From: Oculatella sp. LEGE 06141
GTDB lineage: Bacteria; Cyanobacteriota; Cyanobacteriia; Elainellales; Elainellaceae
NCBI RefSeq assembly: GCF_015207605.1
Contig: NZ_JADEWO010000014.1
Coordinates: forward strand, 62,001-126,000
DNA: 64,000 bases
Direction of reading: 5' to 3'
Shown: piece after piece, positions 8,960 through 17,742 of the stretch
Position numbering within the stretch: the first letter of the stretch is position 1
How the letters are laid out: the number at the start of each line of letters is the position of its first letter
Position numbers and translations under genes: made by a program
The notes under the pieces: generated by a model
What the model was told of the DNA's origin: nothing
What the model saw: the letters and a program-made list of their open reading frames with translations, nothing else
Database searches by the model: none

Positions 8960-11900
8960 ATGAACAACCTATATCAGAGTGATGAAACAATTGAAGAATA
9001 TAATCAAAAGTCATTAGAGAAGCTAACTAGGGCAATTCAAAGTAATTTACAGCAGTCTACTCTTATTCTAGTACGGTGTAATTTCACTAGTTTGCGCTCT
9101 CGTTTGATGTGTAATCTTCAAGAAAGGTTTTCAGGTTCACTTCAGGAACTAGTTCTAGATTATTCATCTTGTAATCTTTATCCTGCTATTGATAAACTTG
9201 CTCAGGAAAAACCTCAAGCAGTAATAGTTTCTGGTTTAGAATCAGTCAAATCTATTGAGCAGATACTAAAAACTATAAATCAAGCACGAGATAAATTTAT
9301 CGAGGAGTTTCTATTTCCAGTTGTACTATGGGTTACTGATGAAGTGCAAGAAAAAATGCTTCGTGTAGCACCTGATTTCAATAGTCGAACTACAAGCATT
9401 GAATTCATTCCTAAAACTAATGAATTACTTCAATTTATCCAACCTGTCCAACGCATAGTTGATAATATCTTTTCCAAAGTCTTAGAGGGATCTACAAATA
9501 GAATTGGCTTTACAGACAAAAGTGTTGCATTAGATTTAAATGCTGACTCTTTGACCTACACTGAATTGAAACTAGTACATCAAGAACTTGAAAAACGTGC
9601 CATTAACCTAGAACTCACTCACCAGGCAAGTCTAGAGTTTTTGCTAGGTTACTTGGCAAGTTCAGCACAAACTTCCCAGCAGCATTATGAGAGGAGCTTA
9701 GCAATTTGGCAACAGAGTTGCAATCTAGATAAGCAAGGACTCGTACTTTATGACTTAGGATGTTTATACGTTTTGGAATTATGGTATCCAGCTTATACAA
9801 AAAGGCAAAAGGATCAACAGCAGAGCAACTTGGAGAATGCAAAGGACTATTTCCGTCAATGTATAGAGGTTTTAGAGCAAGCCGATCGCGACGATTTAAT
9901 GGCTAAAATTATTAATGTTTTTGGAGAAGTTTTACGAAAACTTGAGAGGTGGGAAGAATTACAGATCCTTGCTGAAAAAGCATTGATTATCCACCAGCGT
10001 TATGATGAAAAATTTAGATTAGCAAGGGCTAATGGATTTTTAGCAGAAGTATTCAATTTTAAAGCCAAAAATAATATTGTGGAAGCCCAAAAGCATGATG
10101 AAAAGGGCAACATAAGATTTGCAAAAAATGATAAAAAATCAGCTGAGGATTGCTTCCTTGCAATGGAAAAATATGCTGAAGAAGCTCGTTCTCTCTTAGA
10201 AATAGCATTGAGAACTGTGCCTACTTCTAGTACCGCTGATGATAATGGGCAGCGAGTTGGTTTAGATATTGAATACTCGTTCTATCAAAGCCTGTACCTC
10301 TTTTTGCTGGCAGAGGCGCAAAGAAATACTAAGAAGGATGATAAAAGCTTAGACAATTTAGCGAAAGCGTTTCAATACATAGATGATAAGCGCCATTATG
10401 GTCCAGAACTTTGTATCCAGATTTTAAATTCACTGCATAGTGGTTACTTTAAGATAGGAGACTACAAAACCGCTTTTGAGTATAAGCAGAAGCGTAGTTC
10501 GGTTGAGCAAGAATTTGGCTTACGTCCTTTTACTGGCGCAAGTCAGTTGCAACCTAGGCAGATGGTTGAATTGACTGGCAGTTCTGGTAAGCCCCAAAAG
10601 GCGATCTCTCAAGAAATCATTGACTCAAAGAGAGACATAAAAATCACTGACTTGGTTGAACGTATTATTAGTGGAAGCGTGAAAATCACAGTTGTTTATG
10701 GACAAACAGGCGTAGGTAAAAGTTCAATACTACGAGCTGGATTAGTTCCTGCCCTTCAATATAAGACTCTTCGCAGTTTAGTAGGAGAAGATTTTCGGAA
10801 CAAGCCAGACATTGCTCGTGATAGCCTACCTATCTTACATTCATCATCAGCTACGGACTGTTTGAGAAATATTGGTAGAACCTTGAAAGAGGAACTAGAA
10901 CATCGAGAAATCAAACCTGTTGCAGATTTAGATTCGCCAAGCCTGAGCCAACAAGAGTTGAGCACTAATATTCTTAAACAGTTGATTCAGAATGGTGAAA
11001 AGCACAATTTACTGACTGTCCTGATTTTCGATCAGTTTGAAGATCTTCTCTTGATTTACCAGGATGATCAGAACCTTCAAACTCTACAAAGTTCAAATGA
11101 ATTTCCTCAAGTTTTTGGGAATTTCTTGAAGGAGTGTTTAGAGCAAAAGTATCACCATGTAAGAGTCGTTATTGCAATACAAGAAAACTACCTGCACTAT
11201 CTTCCAAGACTTGGTCGTCTTAAGTATCTTGAAGGTATCAATAATGATATATTGAAGCTAGAGCGACTTTACCATTTAGAGGATTTTACGAGGGAAGAAG
11301 CTGGGCACTTAATTAAGAATTTGTCAGAACATAATCAATTCCCTCTTCAGAATGATTTAGTTGATGTATTAACAGGAGATTTAGTTGGGATCTCAGGTAG
11401 AGTGCGTCCCATTGAATTGCAAATATTAGGTACCCAATTACAAGCAAAAAAAATTGATAATTTAGAGGATTATAAAAATTATGGCAAAGAAAAACTGCTT
11501 AATCAATATATAGATGAGGTAATTTCAGATTGCGGTCCTAAATGTGAACAATTAGCGAAAGAGTGTCTATATTTGCTTACGGAGTCCAATAATGTTCGTC
11601 CTCTTAGGACTGGTGATGATTTAAGGAAAGAAATTGTTATAACTGAATATCAAGCTGAAGATTTTGATTCAGTCATTTCAATTCTCGTAGGATCAGGTTT
11701 AGTGCTCTTATTGCAAGAGAATTTGGAGAGACAATATCAGCTAGCTCATGACTATTTCCTATCTATTGTTCGTACACATTTAGAGTCTAAAGTATCTAAA
11801 GAAACAAAGCTGACTAAACGGCAACTTATACGCAAACGTGAGCTTGATAATGAGTGGTGGCTTCCAAACCCGATAGAGCCATTTTCTCAGTCAGTAGAAT

Positions 11901-12745
11901 CAATTTCTTCTAAAATTTATGAACATTTGATTGAATGGATTTCTCAAGACTCCTCTTATATGGAATCTCAAGCTCAAAAGCTAGAGGAGTTTATTGTCAA
12001 TAGTAAAAAGATTTTAGAAGAAATAGAGAGTTCCAAAACTTGGGGCATTTCACAAGTTTCTGAAACGATTCAGTGGTTTTCACAATTAGCGAGTCTAAGG
12101 CTAGATCCTTTAGCACATTGGATCAATAGTTTTACAGATGATCTTTTCTCTAAGGGAATTTCAAAAATTGCTGAATTTCATGTTGAGAAACTTCGCAACC
12201 AGATAGAGAAAACTGACAGAGGACTAGCTAAGGAAGTGGTTGTTTACTCATCAATCATTGATGCTATTGGAGGTGCTGTAACTGGATTAGGAAGTATAGA
12301 GAGTGTTCTAATTACCGCTCCTATAGATACTTTAAAGGCTTTGACAATTCAAGTATATATTGTTTGTCTCGTGGCTCATGTTTATAAGAAAAACCCCACT
12401 AAGAATGATGTTTTTGTAATTCTGTTTAGTTCCGACGAACAAGTGTTAGAACTATTTTCTGGAATAGCTCCAGGTAGAGCCTTTGGAAACAAGGTAAAGA
12501 GTGGAATTGCAAGAGAAGGATTGCAAAGAATAATTCAAAATGCAGCAGAAAATGTACTTAAGAATCTTTTAGGTAAACTTATAGATAAATCCGTTAGAAA
12601 ATTTCTTGAAAAGATAGTTCCATTTGTTTTTGGGGCAACCCTTGGAGCTAGTGTGTGCTGGTGGGAAACAACACAGATAGGGAAGCGGGCAATTCTGTAT
12701 TATGAATTAATGGGTGATAGGGTTGATACAGATCTAGCTTCTTGA
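8960..12745 (+). CDS. TPR-like / STAND NTPase / EcsC-like protein
   Basis: This is a 1261-residue three-part protein. Residues about 210-530 are helical repeats that resemble TPRs. A STAND-type NTPase follows, with Walker A GQTGVGKSS at 581-589 and a Walker B region LIFDQFEDLL near 690. The last 160 residues (DAIGGAVTGLGSIE to the end) contain hydrophobic segments and a Gly-rich tail (FVFGATLGASVCWW, AILYYELM) that resemble the EcsC family, which is found as a membrane-linked effector. AAAGGAG lies upstream of the ATG. STAND NTPases with TPR sensors and a terminal effector are typical of anti-phage proteins: a phage signal would trigger oligomerisation. The EcsC match is by eye and moderately sure. 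Confidence 0.75.
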   Translation: MNNLYQSDETIEEYNQKSLEKLTRAIQSNLQQSTLILVRCNFTSLRSRLMCNLQERFSGSLQELVLDYSSCNLYPAIDKLAQEKPQAVIVSGLESVKSIEQILKTINQARDKFIEEFLFPVVLWVTDEVQEKMLRVAPDFNSRTTSIEFIPKTNELLQFIQPVQRIVDNIFSKVLEGSTNRIGFTDKSVALDLNADSLTYTELKLVHQELEKRAINLELTHQASLEFLLGYLASSAQTSQQHYERSLAIWQQSCNLDKQGLVLYDLGCLYVLELWYPAYTKRQKDQQQSNLENAKDYFRQCIEVLEQADRDDLMAKIINVFGEVLRKLERWEELQILAEKALIIHQRYDEKFRLARANGFLAEVFNFKAKNNIVEAQKHDEKGNIRFAKNDKKSAEDCFLAMEKYAEEARSLLEIALRTVPTSSTADDNGQRVGLDIEYSFYQSLYLFLLAEAQRNTKKDDKSLDNLAKAFQYIDDKRHYGPELCIQILNSLHSGYFKIGDYKTAFEYKQKRSSVEQEFGLRPFTGASQLQPRQMVELTGSSGKPQKAISQEIIDSKRDIKITDLVERIISGSVKITVVYGQTGVGKSSILRAGLVPALQYKTLRSLVGEDFRNKPDIARDSLPILHSSSATDCLRNIGRTLKEELEHREIKPVADLDSPSLSQQELSTNILKQLIQNGEKHNLLTVLIFDQFEDLLLIYQDDQNLQTLQSSNEFPQVFGNFLKECLEQKYHHVRVVIAIQENYLHYLPRLGRLKYLEGINNDILKLERLYHLEDFTREEAGHLIKNLSEHNQFPLQNDLVDVLTGDLVGISGRVRPIELQILGTQLQAKKIDNLEDYKNYGKEKLLNQYIDEVISDCGPKCEQLAKECLYLLTESNNVRPLRTGDDLRKEIVITEYQAEDFDSVISILVGSGLVLLLQENLERQYQLAHDYFLSIVRTHLESKVSKETKLTKRQLIRKRELDNEWWLPNPIEPFSQSVESISSKIYEHLIEWISQDSSYMESQAQKLEEFIVNSKKILEEIESSKTWGISQVSETIQWFSQLASLRLDPLAHWINSFTDDLFSKGISKIAEFHVEKLRNQIEKTDRGLAKEVVVYSSIIDAIGGAVTGLGSIESVLITAPIDTLKALTIQVYIVCLVAHVYKKNPTKNDVFVILFSSDEQVLELFSGIAPGRAFGNKVKSGIAREGLQRIIQNAAENVLKNLLGKLIDKSVRKFLEKIVPFVFGATLGASVCWWETTQIGKRAILYYELMGDRVDTDLAS

Positions 12746-12793
12746 TGCGAAGTTGCTAATAATTTGCAAAATATGAGAGTTCTCGTTTCTTCT

Positions 12794-14353
12794 TCACTCA
12801 AACAACTCTCGATAGGCATAAGCAAATCTCGATCGATCACTCCCGCTCGCAGGTCTTGCATACGTCGCCAAATTCCGAATTGCCTGCATCTGTTCTGATT
12901 CCCGTTCCATTGCTGGAGTAAACTGCTGCCGCTGCCCCAACAAAGCCTCCAGTTCAATTTGCCCTGGTCTACCCTGGTAAAACGCTTCCTCAGCACAACG
13001 CCGCACCGCTTTTCCAATTTCAGCAGGGGTACAAATTCGGTACTCCGTCAACAGTCTACGCCACTGGTCATCAGTCCAGGGAGATTGACCATTCCCTCGA
13101 AACGCTGCAAAGTACTTTGCCAGATGCAGATTGAACACCTCATACCTGGCTCCCTCATGGGGCAGATCGATAAAGAAAATGTCATCAAACCGACGTACCA
13201 GTTCGGGTGGTAGCATTCCCAGACGATTGACGGTCGCGATCGTGTAGATCGGTTCCTGGTGTTCCTGCATCCAGGTCAGCAAAGCCGCCGAAAGACGACG
13301 GGCGGTCCCACCATCAGCATTTGAGTCCCAGCCTGCAAAACCCTTGTCAAAGTCATCCCAATAGAGGACACAAGGAGCCAGAGACGTGACCACCGCAATA
13401 AACTCCTTCAAGGCGCGATCGGGGTTTGGGCTACTCAAGAGAATGCCCCAATTTGCCGCCAGCAAAGGTAAACCCATCTTCTTAGCTGCCAGTTTGGCAG
13501 AGAGACTTTTGCCTGTGCCGGGTGGTCCCCACAGCACCATACCCGTGGGTAAGCTCAGCCCATATTGTTGAGCTTCGGGTCGAAGCAGAGAAGCGATCGC
13601 TTCCAATCGGCGCTCCAATAAATCCAATCCAGCAGCACTGGGTACATCTGGTTCTGCGATGTACTCCAGCCCACGTCCCCGCAGCTTGTTGATCTTGTGC
13701 TCTAAAATCAGTTGAACTAGTTGCTCAGGGGTATTCGCAAACGTCAGCAGCCTGCCCAGCACCATTTCAATCTCACCCATTGGCAACCCCTGACAGGCCG
13801 CGATCAATCGTTGTTGAGCTTCAGAGTCATCCTTGCCCAACCAGGTATGCTGGTTACAGAACCGAGTCACGATTGCTTCTACCTGTTGGCGATCAGGCAT
13901 TGCATGAGACAGCACTGGAATAAAGGGTTGCAGTTCCAGAGGCAGTTGAACGTAGGTTTCCAGCAAGACCCAATAATGGGACAGCGGGTTCCACAGCGCC
14001 TGGTGGCAAGCATTCAAGAGTTGGTAGCAACGTTGCTGGCTAATCTCCGACACAGTGCTATTCAAAACCCCTTCCAGAAGATAAATGCCTGGTTCCGGCT
14101 GGTCTAGCAAGGATTGGAGGATATCTTGCTCTATCGTTTGCGTTGTAGATTGCAGAATCGTTTGTCCTTGAGGTGCTATCAACTGCTGAAGTGTTGAGAA
14201 ACCAGGGTTCCAAACATAAACTGGCAGCGATCGCGCCTCACCCCAGTGATAAAACTGGCTCAACACCGCCATCCGATCCGGAGTCTGATATTCCAGCGCC
14301 ACGATCGGAGCGTTCTGCTCGATCAGTTTTATCCAATCCTGCAACGGTTGCAT
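12794..14353 (-). CDS. Ycf46-like AAA+ ATPase
   Basis: This 519-residue AAA+ protein has an unrecognised N-terminal domain of about 250 residues, followed by the ATPase core: Walker A GPPGTGKS near residue 275, Walker B CVLYWDDFD, sensor 1 TIATVN, and arginine finger region ELVRRFDDIFF. The length and the N-domain-plus-AAA order match the cyanobacterial/plastid Ycf46 group, whose chromosomal members are linked to regulating photosynthesis or CO2 use. A plasmid copy may do something else. It faces the STAND cassette (47-nt gap, convergent) and is divergent from the acidic-tail gene at 14514. No clear ribosome-binding site precedes the ATG. Confidence 0.8.
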   Translation of the reverse strand: MQPLQDWIKLIEQNAPIVALEYQTPDRMAVLSQFYHWGEARSLPVYVWNPGFSTLQQLIAPQGQTILQSTTQTIEQDILQSLLDQPEPGIYLLEGVLNSTVSEISQQRCYQLLNACHQALWNPLSHYWVLLETYVQLPLELQPFIPVLSHAMPDRQQVEAIVTRFCNQHTWLGKDDSEAQQRLIAACQGLPMGEIEMVLGRLLTFANTPEQLVQLILEHKINKLRGRGLEYIAEPDVPSAAGLDLLERRLEAIASLLRPEAQQYGLSLPTGMVLWGPPGTGKSLSAKLAAKKMGLPLLAANWGILLSSPNPDRALKEFIAVVTSLAPCVLYWDDFDKGFAGWDSNADGGTARRLSAALLTWMQEHQEPIYTIATVNRLGMLPPELVRRFDDIFFIDLPHEGARYEVFNLHLAKYFAAFRGNGQSPWTDDQWRRLLTEYRICTPAEIGKAVRRCAEEAFYQGRPGQIELEALLGQRQQFTPAMERESEQMQAIRNLATYARPASGSDRSRFAYAYRELFE

Positions 14354-14513
14354 GAGCTAAAGCTGTAAGGGTTCTCACTGTTTCTAGCGAACTGGGCTTC
14401 ATTCAGTCCTCAACCAAGTGGACATTTCTAAAATGACTGATCATACTTCCAATGGAGGGAAATGCCGCTAATGCGGCGAGGGAGTGAAATCCTCAAATTT
14501 GGGAGTTTATGAA

Positions 14514-15167
14514 ATGGCGACGACTACAAAACCTCGCACCCCCAACGGCACTCGCAACGGTGCTACCTCCAAAACGGCTAAACCTAACGGTACAGCCTCA
14601 GCTACCAAAGCCAAAGCACCAACGGTTGATGGACCGCCGGAAACTAACGCATCAGCATTGCTCAAAGAATTGCGGAACTTGGTATTCAAGGAGTACGGCG
14701 TGAAGCTGCAACTCCGGGATGCTCGTGTCTCTACCAAAATTGGGCATGCGACTCGCGAAAAGCTTGGGCTTGACATTGCCGCTCAGGTGAAGAAGAAGGG
14801 TGGTAATAAAAAGTTCGACTGGCAGCGATGGAATACGAAGGTGTTCCCGCGACTGTTCGGACAACCCGATGCGCTGAAGTACGCGCCAGAAGTGGTGGCG
14901 ATCCTTATGAGCCTTCTGTATGACACCATTCGTACTGATCCAGAGCAAGCTGTTACAGACCTGGTGGAATTCAACCGGGCATCCCTGGAACGTCGCAATT
15001 CATTCCAGGCTGAACAGGATGACGACTTGGACGATTTGGATGATGAACTGGACGATGACTTGGATGATGATCTCAGTGATGACTTGGATCACGAAGCAAG
15101 TGATGAACTGGACGATGATTTGGATGACGAGTTAGACGAGGATCTAGACGAAGAAGAGGACGAATAA
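14514..15167 (+). CDS. Protein with disordered N-terminus and very acidic Asp/Leu tail
   Basis: The first 45 residues are rich in Ala, Thr, Lys and Asn and look disordered. A compact region of about 120 residues follows (LLKELRNLVFKEYGV to FNRASLERR). The last 55 residues are almost entirely Asp, Glu and Leu in a repeating DDLDDELDD pattern. The ATG at 14514 is used because GGGAG stands 8 nt upstream; a GTG at 14484 is in frame. A short GCCGC/GCGGC hairpin lies at 14464-14477 in the leader. The gene at 15375 encodes a similar smaller protein. Acidic tails of this kind can mimic DNA or bind basic proteins. The family is not recognised. Confidence 0.7.
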   Translation: MATTTKPRTPNGTRNGATSKTAKPNGTASATKAKAPTVDGPPETNASALLKELRNLVFKEYGVKLQLRDARVSTKIGHATREKLGLDIAAQVKKKGGNKKFDWQRWNTKVFPRLFGQPDALKYAPEVVAILMSLLYDTIRTDPEQAVTDLVEFNRASLERRNSFQAEQDDDLDDLDDELDDDLDDDLSDDLDHEASDELDDDLDDELDEDLDEEEDE

Positions 15168-15200
15168 CACATTCAGCTTCATTCACTGCCTGATTGCTTG

Positions 15201-15237
15201 CCCTGCATTAGTTCGGCTGATGCAGGGTTCTTTTTTC
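15201..15237 (+). terminator. Rho-independent terminator
   Basis: Perfect 8-bp arms CCCTGCAT and ATGCAGGG enclose an 11-nt loop, and the right arm runs into TTCTTTTTT. It sits 34 nt after the stop of the acidic-tail gene at 14514, so it ends that transcript and makes the paralogue at 15375 a separate unit. Confidence 0.85.
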
Positions 15238-15374
15238 CCGCCCACCTCCCTCGTACGCTGAAGCTAAAGGCAGTAACAACTGCGGAAGGAATGAAAGCTC
15301 GGACTGCACGAAGCAGGCATCTGTCGATGCGATCGCTGTGAGAAATCCAACTCATTCATAAAGGAGCAATTCTC

Positions 15375-15809
15375 ATGGTTACTGCAACAGCAACACGCAA
15401 AGCTGCAAAAAACACTGCACGCAAGGAACCGAAGCACACTCCCGCTTTGCAACGGGTAATTCCCTATCAAGAGAAAGTTCGACTGATGGTGATTGAAGTG
15501 CTACGGGAGGAGTCTGGACGAGAGCTGGCAGCATCCGCTCGTTTCACCGGACAGGAGTTCGATTGGGAACAGCACAACGCCCAGTTCCGTAAGGACTATG
15601 CCGAAACCTTACTCCGGGATCTGTTGACCTATGCTCGCAAGCTCTATGGATTGCAAAATCTGGATGAAGTGCGCGATCGCCGTGCTGCCCACAAAGCAAC
15701 CCGCACGGGACGCTTGAATGCGCTCAACGGCTTGAGTACAACGGATGACTTGGATACGGATGAAGAGTTTGAAGTTGATCTGGAAGAGGACATCAACCTG
15801 GATGACTAA
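15375..15809 (+). CDS. Small paralogue of the acidic-tail protein
   Basis: This 144-residue protein is laid out like its neighbour at 14514: an Ala/Thr/Lys-rich disordered start, a compact core (FDWEQHNAQF resembles FDWQRWNTKVF in the neighbour) and an acidic C-terminus with LDTDEEFEVDLEED. AAAGGAG precedes the ATG by 8 nt. It has its own terminator after the stop. The two genes probably arose by duplication and may encode interacting or alternative forms. Function is unknown. The shared FDW-x-x-x-N core is the strongest sign that they form one family. Confidence 0.7.
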   Translation: MVTATATRKAAKNTARKEPKHTPALQRVIPYQEKVRLMVIEVLREESGRELAASARFTGQEFDWEQHNAQFRKDYAETLLRDLLTYARKLYGLQNLDEVRDRRAAHKATRTGRLNALNGLSTTDDLDTDEEFEVDLEEDINLDD

Positions 15810-15838
15810 TTCTTGAGCAGGTTCAGAGGCTACCACTC

Positions 15839-15866
15839 AAACCCCGGCGATGAGTCGGGGTTTTTC
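15839..15866 (+). terminator. Rho-independent terminator
   Basis: AACCCCG and CGGGGTT form a 7-bp stem with a 9-nt loop, followed by a T-run. It lies 30 nt behind the small acidic-tail gene, and just before the DUF1016 gene that reads in the opposite direction. Confidence 0.85.
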
Positions 15867-15904
15867 ATTACCGCCCGCCCACCCGCGTAGAATAGGGTTT
15901 AACC

Positions 15905-15928
15905 ATTGTCCAAGCGATCTTGGACAAT
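15905..15928. repeat. 24-bp palindrome flanking the DUF1016 gene (left copy)
   Basis: Perfect 10-bp arms ATTGTCCAAG and CTTGGACAAT enclose CGAT. A near-identical copy lies at 17123-17146 on the other side of the nuclease gene. The stop of the gene (15948) is 20 nt away. Possible roles are mobile-cassette ends, binding sites of the encoded protein, or a terminator read from the right, though no clear T-run follows. Confidence 0.7.
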
Positions 15929-15947
15929 TAATTTATTCCTAAAAAAT

Positions 15948-17060
15948 TTATTCACCCAGATCTGTAGGGTCTGCGATTGCCTCTGCTACCAGAGCATTTA
16001 GCTCCATCTCTAGCTGCTCAATACTGGGCAAACTTCTCTGTAATGGTTCTGGTAACGTGTCCTTCAGTCGGTAGGTTGCCACTCCTACCGGGTGTTGGAT
16101 GTACCGCAATGCATATTCTACTGTTGCCTTATTTTTAGACTTGCACAAGACAATCCCAATTGTCGGATTATCTATCTCACTCCGCAGCAAATCATCCACA
16201 GCGGCAATGTAGAAGCTCATCTTGCCTGAAAATTCAGGTTCAAACTCAACCATCTTCAGGTCAATCACCACATAGCAGTGTAGTTTGACGTGGTAGAAGA
16301 GCAGGTCGAGTTTATATTCCTTGCCGCCGACCTCAAGCGAATACTGGCTACCTAGGAAGGAAAAGCCCACACCCAGTTCCAGCAAAAAATCTCGAATCCG
16401 ATCCACCAGTGCCCGTTCAAAATCTCGCTCTTGCGCGGCTTCTGCCAGTTCCAGAAACTCAAAATTGTAGGGACTTTTCAGGATCTGGCGGGCTAAGTCT
16501 GACTGGCTTTGAGGTAGCGTATGGTCAAAATTATTAACGGCATTCCCCACTCGCTGATGCAAACCGCTCTCAATCTGATGTACCAGGGCACTGCGGCTCC
16601 AGCCATGTTCGATTGTCTTTTGGGCGTACCACAGCCGTTCCTCGTTGCCTTTGAGCTTATCCAACAGTGCAATGTTGTGATACCAGGTAATTTGACCCAT
16701 GACTGCCTGAATCACCGTTTCATCAGGAAAGGCTTGGGCAAAGGCTCTCATATAGAGCAGATTAGAGCGGGAGAACCCCTTAATCTCTGGAAAAGCGTGT
16801 TTTAGGTCTTTGGAGAGGCGTTCAATGACTTTGGCTCCCCACCCTTCCTGCTGCTGCTTGGCAAGAATAGCACGCCCAATCCTCCAGTACAGAGTCACGA
16901 GTTCCCGGTTGACTGCGGTCGCTGCCCGCAGTTGAGCACTCTGAATCCATTCTTTGAGGTCATCCAGAAAGCGATCGTAGCTATCTGAAGACAGGTTGCT
17001 TGCCATTCCTTTCGCAAACCAGTACAGGGAGTCTAATCCAGACCTTACTATACCTTGCAA
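15948..17060 (-). CDS. DUF1016/YhcG-type PDDEXK nuclease
   Basis: The N-terminal half carries the helical DUF1016 signature (LVTLYWRIGRAI, GWGAKVIERLSKDL, RSNLLYMRAF, QITWYHNIALLDK), and the C-terminal half the PD-(D/E)xK nuclease core: YKLDLLFYH, then YVVIDLK with the catalytic Lys. At about 350-370 residues the protein is full length. The family is known from restriction-type and mobile-element settings, but its reaction is poorly defined. The start is unclear: the frame opens at TTG 17060, and an ATG at 17006 begins MASNLSS but has AAAGGA directly against it. A 24-bp palindrome on each side suggests that the gene moves or is regulated as a unit. Confidence 0.85.
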   Translation of the reverse strand: MQGIVRSGLDSLYWFAKGMASNLSSDSYDRFLDDLKEWIQSAQLRAATAVNRELVTLYWRIGRAILAKQQQEGWGAKVIERLSKDLKHAFPEIKGFSRSNLLYMRAFAQAFPDETVIQAVMGQITWYHNIALLDKLKGNEERLWYAQKTIEHGWSRSALVHQIESGLHQRVGNAVNNFDHTLPQSQSDLARQILKSPYNFEFLELAEAAQERDFERALVDRIRDFLLELGVGFSFLGSQYSLEVGGKEYKLDLLFYHVKLHCYVVIDLKMVEFEPEFSGKMSFYIAAVDDLLRSEIDNPTIGIVLCKSKNKATVEYALRYIQHPVGVATYRLKDTLPEPLQRSLPSIEQLEMELNALVAEAIADPTDLGE

Positions 17061-17122
17061 TTGGGTGAATTGCTTGTCTAGAGAAAGGGGATGAACAACG
17101 GCAGGGGATCATTCAGCTCTTA

Positions 17123-17146
17123 ATTGTCCAAGCGCTCTTGGACGAT
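17123..17146. repeat. 24-bp palindrome flanking the DUF1016 gene (right copy)
   Basis: ATTGTCCAAG, CGCT and CTTGGACGAT: the arms of the left copy are repeated with a single change, and the loop differs by one base. It sits 62 nt upstream of the frame's first start. As an upstream palindrome it could act as the operator of the nuclease gene; as one of a flanking pair it could mark a cassette border. Confidence 0.7.
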
Positions 17147-17173
17147 TGGCAAACCCATCCATCGTATCGGATG

Positions 17174-17710
17174 TTAACTAGCCGGGGCAGGTTCGCAGCC
17201 AACACCACCGAAGGTTGGAACACTTGAATTTGAAAGCCTTCCAGTGACCAATTCATGAACTTGCTGATTTGAAAGTTGAGTAGGTTTTACCTCGATCGTG
17301 GTTTTTCCACCCCGGTTAACCTGGATAATCGTGTCTGCCCAGTAAAATTGTTCTTGTGAAGGTTGTGAGTATGCTGGGTAGCAGCCTTTTGAGGCGATCG
17401 CGACTTTATGCTGTACGGCGGACACTGATGGCAGAGTAACTCCAGCCCGAACCAGCTTCGCTTCTCCGACTGGACCCCAAAGCTGAAGTTGAGTCGTGAT
17501 GCAGCGTTTTCCATCTTTCAGAGGAGCAATAATGTTACCGCATACCTGGACATCTACATTATAGAGCGGCGGATATTCTGGAATGGAAAAATTTTGCGCT
17601 TGAGTGGCTTCAGTTCCGCCTCCTGTTGCTGTGCGAGGAGCGCAACTAACGGCAAGCAACCCCGCCAAAGTCACAACTGTCCAGTATTGAGTAGTTTTAC
17701 AAGTCCACAT
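17174..17710 (-). CDS. Putative lipoprotein
   Basis: This 178-residue protein has a short N-terminus, the hydrophobic stretch WTVVTLAGLLAV and then a lipobox-like LAVSC, so it is probably lipid-anchored at the plasma or outer membrane. The mature part has several cysteines that may form disulphides, and I do not recognise it. GAGGGG is about 9 nt upstream of the ATG. It is the last gene of the leftward operon that starts with the actin-like protein at 20.9 kb, so it belongs with partition or mobilization functions. An envelope part of a conjugation system is the most likely role, by context. Confidence 0.7.
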   Translation of the reverse strand: MWTCKTTQYWTVVTLAGLLAVSCAPRTATGGGTEATQAQNFSIPEYPPLYNVDVQVCGNIIAPLKDGKRCITTQLQLWGPVGEAKLVRAGVTLPSVSAVQHKVAIASKGCYPAYSQPSQEQFYWADTIIQVNRGGKTTIEVKPTQLSNQQVHELVTGRLSNSSVPTFGGVGCEPAPAS

Positions 17711-17742
17711 TGGTAAATTCCCCTCGAACTTTGAATAAACGC

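Noticed and set aside
14990-15160. Tandem DNA repeat near 15.0-15.16 kb
   Set aside because: The pattern follows from the Asp/Leu-rich protein tail and not from a DNA repeat element.
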